From Vicinamibacterales bacterium (GTDB taxonomy: Bacteria; Acidobacteriota; Vicinamibacteria; Vicinamibacterales; SCN-69-37): 64,000 bases of DNA. The position numbers and the translations under genes were made by a program. The stretch covers positions 1,410,593-1,474,592 of the forward strand of contig JAURFE010000001.1 in assembly GCA_030827135.1 (NCBI GenBank), read 5' to 3'. How positions within the stretch are numbered: the stretch's first letter is position 1; the number at the start of each line of letters is the position of its first letter. Under the pieces are notes generated by a model that saw nothing but the letters and a program-made list of their open reading frames with translations, was not told the DNA's origin and made no database searches. Below, in pieces: positions 59,903 to 64,000 of this stretch.

Positions 59903-59974
59903 GGCAATGAGGCAATGAGGCACTGGGGCAATGGAGTTCAGCGAATGAGGCAGTGGGTGAATGGAATGATCGGA
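59899..59974 (+). repeat. GAGGCAAT octad array with overlapping mini-cistrons
   Basis: Near-perfect 8-bp units bridge the two M16 genes. Within 59899-59918 there are overlapping frames ATG AGG CAA TGA beginning at 59899 and 59907, each stop overlapping the next ATG, leading to the ATG at 59915. Degeneration of the third unit to GAGGCACT removes the stop and opens the downstream frame. Confidence 0.82.
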
Positions 59975-61393
59975 ATGGGCGCGGTGGCCATGTTGCTGGC
60001 GTTGCCGCTGGCGGCGCAGCAGGCGCCCGACCGTTCAAAGGCGCCGGCACCCGGACCGGCTGCGGCCTTGGACCTGCCGGCCATCCAGAAGCGCACGTTG
60101 GCCAACGGGCTGCCGGTCTGGATTGTCCAGATGTCGAAGGTGCCGGTCGTGCAGGTGAACCTGATCGTGCGCGCGGGCGCGTCTGCGGACCCGGCGGGCA
60201 AATACGGGTTGTCGAGCTTCACGTCCGCCATGCTCGACGAAGGCGCCGGCACGCGCGATGCGCTCGCGCTCGCTGACGCAATTGAATACCTCGGCATCAG
60301 TATTTCCACGGGCAGCTCGTGGGATTCCTCCACGGTCGGCCTGTTCACACCGGTCTCGAAACTCGACGACGCGCTGCCGCTGATGGCGGACGTGGCGCTG
60401 CGTCCGATGTTCTCGGAGACTGAAGTGGAACGACTGCGTCAGGAGCGCCTGACCTCATTGCTGCAGCAGCGGGACAACGCCGCGCAACTGGCCACCCAGG
60501 GGTTTGCTCGCCTCGTCTATGGCCCCCGCCACCGCTACGGCACGGGCGCCACCGGCAACACGGCCTCCAACGGCGAGATGACCACGTCGGAGATTCGGTC
60601 CTTCCACGCGCAGTATTACCAGCCGCAGCACGCGCACCTGCTCGTCGTGGGTGACGTGACCGCGGACGCCATCCTGCCGAAACTCGAAAAGACCTTCGGT
60701 GGCTGGAAAAACGCCGGGGCTGCCGCCGCACCGCCGGCGCTCGGGACCGCGACACAACACGGCGCGAAGCAGATCTATCTGATCGATCGCCCGGGCGCGC
60801 CGCAGTCGCAGATCCGCATCGGCTGGATCGGCGTGCCGCGCAACACGCCGGACTACCACGTGCTCGAGGTCATGAACACCGTGCTCGGCGGGTCCTTTAC
60901 GTCACGCCTCAACCAGAACCTGCGCGAGCGGAACGGGTACTCCTACGGCGCCAGTTCGTCGTTTGACATGCGCATGACAGCCGGCCCGTTCGTCGCATCG
61001 TCCGGCGTCCAGACGGACAAGACCGCGGAGGCCCTGCGCGAGTTCTTCAACGAATTCGACGCGATCCGACGGCCAGTGACGGCCGATGAACTCGCCCGGG
61101 CAAAAAACTACCTGGCACTTGGGTTCCCGGCGGGCTTTGAGACGACGGGATCGATGGCGTCGCAGATCGGCGAACTCATCGTGCACGGACTGCCGGAAGC
61201 CACGTTCAAGGAATATGTGGGCAAGGTGCTGGCCGTCACCGCAGCCGATGTGGAGCGGGCGGCGAAACAGTACGTGCAACCGGATAGGTTCGCGGTCATC
61301 GTCGTGGGCGACCTCGCCACGATTGAGCAGCCGATCCGCGCGGCCAATCTCGGTCCCGTACGCGTGGTGACCGTCGACGAGATCCTCAAGTAG
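59945..61393 (+). CDS. M16-family peptidase, non-catalytic partner
   Basis: 482 residues from ATG 59945 (59915, 59966 and 59975 are alternatives in the same repeat array). The zinc motif is lost (SFTSAMLDEGAGTRD in its place), but the partner's Arg/Tyr-type motif RNGYSYGASSSF is kept, as in the beta subunit of two-chain M16 peptidases. Signal peptide follows MRQWVNGM. It should form a heterodimer with the upstream gene product. Downstream flavoprotein gene begins right after its stop. Confidence 0.88.
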   Translation: MRQWVNGMIGMGAVAMLLALPLAAQQAPDRSKAPAPGPAAALDLPAIQKRTLANGLPVWIVQMSKVPVVQVNLIVRAGASADPAGKYGLSSFTSAMLDEGAGTRDALALADAIEYLGISISTGSSWDSSTVGLFTPVSKLDDALPLMADVALRPMFSETEVERLRQERLTSLLQQRDNAAQLATQGFARLVYGPRHRYGTGATGNTASNGEMTTSEIRSFHAQYYQPQHAHLLVVGDVTADAILPKLEKTFGGWKNAGAAAAPPALGTATQHGAKQIYLIDRPGAPQSQIRIGWIGVPRNTPDYHVLEVMNTVLGGSFTSRLNQNLRERNGYSYGASSSFDMRMTAGPFVASSGVQTDKTAEALREFFNEFDAIRRPVTADELARAKNYLALGFPAGFETTGSMASQIGELIVHGLPEATFKEYVGKVLAVTAADVERAAKQYVQPDRFAVIVVGDLATIEQPIRAANLGPVRVVTVDEILK

Positions 61394-62599
61394 GTGATCG
61401 TCGTCATCGGAGCGGGCGCCGCGGGACTGGTCGCATCGATTTTTGCGCGGGCGGCCGGTCGCCCGGTGCGACTGCTCGAGCGGACGAGCGACGGTGGACG
61501 CAAGATCCTGATCAGCGGGGGCGGCAGGTGCAACATCCTGCCGTCCTCCCTGCAACCCGAGCGGTTTGTCACCGACTCCCCCGCCCACCTCATGCGAGGG
61601 TTGCTGCGATCCTGGCCGCTGACCGAACAGCGTCGATTTTTCGAAGAGGACGTCGGGCTGCCGCTCGCGCTTGAAGCGGAGACTGGAAAGCTGTTCCCCC
61701 GATCCAATCGAGCTCGCGACGTGCGCGAGGGACTCGTAGGGCTCGCCACGACACGCGGTGTGGAGATTCAGTACGACACCACAGTGACCGGGCTGACGCC
61801 GGGTGCGCCATGGCTGGTGGAGACGTCGCGGGGCCCACTCGACGCGACGGCAGTGATCCTGGCGACGGGCGGGCTATCGGTGCCGCAGACCGGCAGTGAC
61901 GGCACGGGCCTGCGCATCGCGAAGACACTCGGGCACGAGATGCATTCGCTGTACCCCGCGTTGACGCCTTTGACGGGCGGAATGCCGGGTGGTGCGGACC
62001 TCGCGGGCATCTCATTGTCTGTACGCATCAGGGCAAGGGCCGACGGCAGGACGCGGGAGACGGCCGGTGGGTTTTTGTTCACCCATCGCGGATACAGCGG
62101 TCCGTCTGTACTCGATATTTCTGACACGGTGACCCGATCGTCGGCGCCGGCACCGACCAGCCTGCGCGTCAACTGGACTGACCGGACCGAGGCCCAATGG
62201 CGCGACGAGATCGCGGCCACGACCGGACGCGTGGCGAGTGTGGTTGCGCGATACCTGCCCGAGCGACTGGCCGAAGCACTCTGTATGGATGCGGGGCTTC
62301 CTGCGGATCGTCGCGGGCCGGAACTGCGCCGGGAGGAACGACTGGCGCTCCTCGAGCGGCTGACGGCCTACGCGTTGCCATGGACCGGCAACGAGGGTTA
62401 CAAGAAGGCCGAAGTGACCGGTGGCGGCGTCGCACTGACAGACGTCAATCCGCGCACGCTCGAAAGTGTCCGTCACCCTGGCCTGTTCATGTGCGGAGAA
62501 ATGCTCGATGCCTTCGGCCCCATCGGCGGTTACAACTTCGCCTGGGCCTGGGCGACTGGCCGGCTCGCTGGATTGGCGGCTGGGCAGATGGCTGGATGA
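61394..62599 (+). CDS. HI0933-family flavoprotein (NAD(P)/FAD-dependent oxidoreductase)
   Basis: 401 residues. GTG start immediately after the M16 stop. FAD-binding GAGAAG (6-11), then ISGGGRCN, the central FLFTHRGYSGPSVLDISD and the C-terminal GGYNFAWAWATGRLAGL are hallmarks of the HI0933/YhiN family. Substrate unknown; related proteins reduce C=C bonds or modify tRNA. Its last codons (LAGLAAGQMAG) are Gly/Ala-rich repeats. Confidence 0.87.
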   Translation: MIVVIGAGAAGLVASIFARAAGRPVRLLERTSDGGRKILISGGGRCNILPSSLQPERFVTDSPAHLMRGLLRSWPLTEQRRFFEEDVGLPLALEAETGKLFPRSNRARDVREGLVGLATTRGVEIQYDTTVTGLTPGAPWLVETSRGPLDATAVILATGGLSVPQTGSDGTGLRIAKTLGHEMHSLYPALTPLTGGMPGGADLAGISLSVRIRARADGRTRETAGGFLFTHRGYSGPSVLDISDTVTRSSAPAPTSLRVNWTDRTEAQWRDEIAATTGRVASVVARYLPERLAEALCMDAGLPADRRGPELRREERLALLERLTAYALPWTGNEGYKKAEVTGGGVALTDVNPRTLESVRHPGLFMCGEMLDAFGPIGGYNFAWAWATGRLAGLAAGQMAG

Positions 62600-62607
62600 G
62601 CGGCGAG

Positions 62608-64000
62608 CTACCCGCCGCACACCCGTGCCGGCGGCGTCGCTGACGCCGGCTGCACCGACAGGTGCTGCACCTTCGGCGGCATCGTCGGGGCGAGCGTGAT
62701 CGCCACACGCAACGAGCCCCGTTCACACGCGAGCGTCCACTGGCCGCGAAGGGCGTTCTCCACGTCGAAGGGCGCATCCATCCTGCACACGCCGACCTGC
62801 TCGCGCAGGCGGGTGATGTGCGCGCGACGCCTGTCCTTCGACTCATCCAGGAACAGGTTCATCGCGGCCACCCGATCCGCAAGCGCATCGTCCCACGTGT
62901 TGATCAGGCGAGTGACGTCGGCCTTCGCCGCGAGCAAGGCCGGACTGGGTTCGGGCTGGCGACGAGTCAGCGCGCCTGTCGCGGCGAGCGCGGCGGTCGC
63001 CTGATCAAAGACGCCATCCCACCCGGTGTACGTCAGGTTCCCCACGGCAATAAGGGCGATGCCCTCCTCAGGCAGCCATCGCATCTGCGACCCGAATCCA
63101 GGCAGTCCCCCGCTGTGCGACACGATGTGCCGATAGTCGCAGGTCTGCCGGATTCGGAGTCCGTAGCCGTAGCCCTGCGCTGAGAGCTGAACGCCGCCGC
63201 CGCCCGTCGAGGCCGTCGCGGGGCGCGTCCGCGACACCTGCTGCATCTCACGAAGCGACGCGCGCGACACGGGGCCCGTATCCGCGCCGTCACGCGCAGG
63301 CCACGCCCGCATCTGGAATCCCACGAACTTCGCCAGATCCTCAATCGACGTCAACATGCCGCCCATGGCGCCGAACGCCCCATCGGGCAACTGCGGCTCT
63401 TCTTTCCATGAGTTGTCTTCCCAGCGGTATCCCAGCGCCAGTCGATCACGCGGCACTGCGCGGGGCTCCAGCGTCGTCGCCGACATCCCCAACGGCTGGA
63501 GAATCGTGGCGCGCACGTAGTCCGCGTAGGGCACGCCGGACACGCGGGAGACGATGCGCCCGAGGATCGCGAAGCCATAGTTCGAATATTCATAGGCGAC
63601 GCCGGGTGCGTTCGAGAACGGAATACCGCTCCTGAGCAGCGCGGTGAATTCGTCCTCGGTGACGGCGAGCTGCTGATCACCCCATGGATTGTCTTCCGGG
63701 AATCCTTCCGCATGTGACAGCAGGTGGCGAATCGTGATCCTGGGTGAGTCGGTCGTCGGGTACTTCAGCGCGGCCAGTTCAGGCACGTAACGCTCCGCAG
63801 GATCATCAAGACTGAGGCGGCCCGCATCGCGAAGCGCCAGTATCGCGAGGGCCGTGAAGCTCTTGGTCATCGACGCAATTCGGAACACCGTGCCCGGCAG
63901 CACCGGAGCACTGGTCCCGCGATCGCGTGTGCCGACGGTGCCTGTATGCACCAACTCACCATCAATCAACACGCCGTAGGCGATGCCCGGCACACGCGTC
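62608..64000 (-). CDS. Serine beta-lactamase-like hydrolase (5' end beyond window)
   Basis: The frame is open to the right edge, so at least 463 codons; the N-terminal part is missing (a GTG at 63993 is not a likely start because the fold is entered mid-domain). Motifs: SMTK (active serine and lysine), YSNYG and HSGGLPG. The C-terminal 110 residues are a separate domain common in estB/AmpC-like esterases. It converges on the flavoprotein gene, with 8 bp between stops. Confidence 0.86.
   Translation of the reverse strand, partial: TRVPGIAYGVLIDGELVHTGTVGTRDRGTSAPVLPGTVFRIASMTKSFTALAILALRDAGRLSLDDPAERYVPELAALKYPTTDSPRITIRHLLSHAEGFPEDNPWGDQQLAVTEDEFTALLRSGIPFSNAPGVAYEYSNYGFAILGRIVSRVSGVPYADYVRATILQPLGMSATTLEPRAVPRDRLALGYRWEDNSWKEEPQLPDGAFGAMGGMLTSIEDLAKFVGFQMRAWPARDGADTGPVSRASLREMQQVSRTRPATASTGGGGVQLSAQGYGYGLRIRQTCDYRHIVSHSGGLPGFGSQMRWLPEEGIALIAVGNLTYTGWDGVFDQATAALAATGALTRRQPEPSPALLAAKADVTRLINTWDDALADRVAAMNLFLDESKDRRRAHITRLREQVGVCRMDAPFDVENALRGQWTLACERGSLRVAITLAPTMPPKVQHLSVQPASATPPARVCGG

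Noticed and set aside
1..64000. tRNA, rRNA, riboswitch or insertion sequence
   Set aside because: I looked through the gaps between genes and found no cloverleaf, rRNA text, known riboswitch core or transposase; I could not run a covariance search.

Overview
The window looks like a high-GC Acidobacteriota chromosome, most likely class Vicinamibacteria. This is an inference from gene content: Oar-like TonB-dependent receptors with carboxypeptidase-regulatory domains, a DUF5117-type zinc metalloprotease, a large BNR/VPS10-like propeller, several PQQ-like propellers, M16 peptidase pairs and remnants of MacB/FtsX permeases. I see no rRNA, tRNA, CRISPR array, phage, transposase or insertion sequence.

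Layout. Bases 1-1960 (minus) hold the 5' part of a TonB-dependent receptor that runs off the left edge, followed by a csoR-like regulator. Bases 2497-9706 are a compact beta-oxidation operon: TetR/FadR regulator, fadN, two alpha/beta hydrolases, fadA and fadE, headed by a perfect FadR-type palindrome. Then come two small genes (DUF1684 lipoprotein, HAD phosphatase), a lipoprotein with calcium-loop repeats, and three consecutive PQQ-like propeller genes (12132-16979). Bases 17022-19700 (minus) carry a serine hydrolase, two membrane proteins and a thioesterase, divergent from a second Oar-like receptor. Bases 23063-30335 hold a small EamA-like protein, the DUF5117 metalloprotease, a Nudix hydrolase and a VPS10/BNR protein. 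Bases 31196-37492 are a TetR-TolC-MFP-RND efflux operon with two operator-like palindromes. Bases 39008-52335 are one long minus-strand run: acyl reductase-like ALDH, glycosyltransferase, ABC exporter ATPase and permease, GNAT, SpoU methyltransferase, TolB-like propeller, aminotransferase, exonuclease III and a SpoIIE phosphatase. A PaaK/LuxE-like ligase diverges from the ALDH. The right end has a class V aminotransferase, a broken DUF6544-like gene, malQ with an aminotransferase, an M16 protease pair with a flavoprotein, and a serine hydrolase cut by the right edge.

Three genome-wide habits stand out. (1) Genes that head transcription units mostly have a -10-like TANNNT hexamer 5-9 nt before the start codon, which implies leaderless mRNAs; genes inside operons start at ATGA overlaps. 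(2) About 18 copies of a palindromic repeat with a conserved TAGGGC/GCCCTA rim have stems that differ in sequence yet stay base-paired. Some lie in 32-33 bp tandem arrays, several supply the stop codons of adjoining genes, and one pair is translated in frame. (3) Arrays of 7-8 bp repeats recur at gene starts, between convergent genes and inside coding sequences, where they provide start codons, signal-peptide codons, a -35 box or hairpins. At least four decayed genes lie in the window, two of them ending at palindromic repeats.
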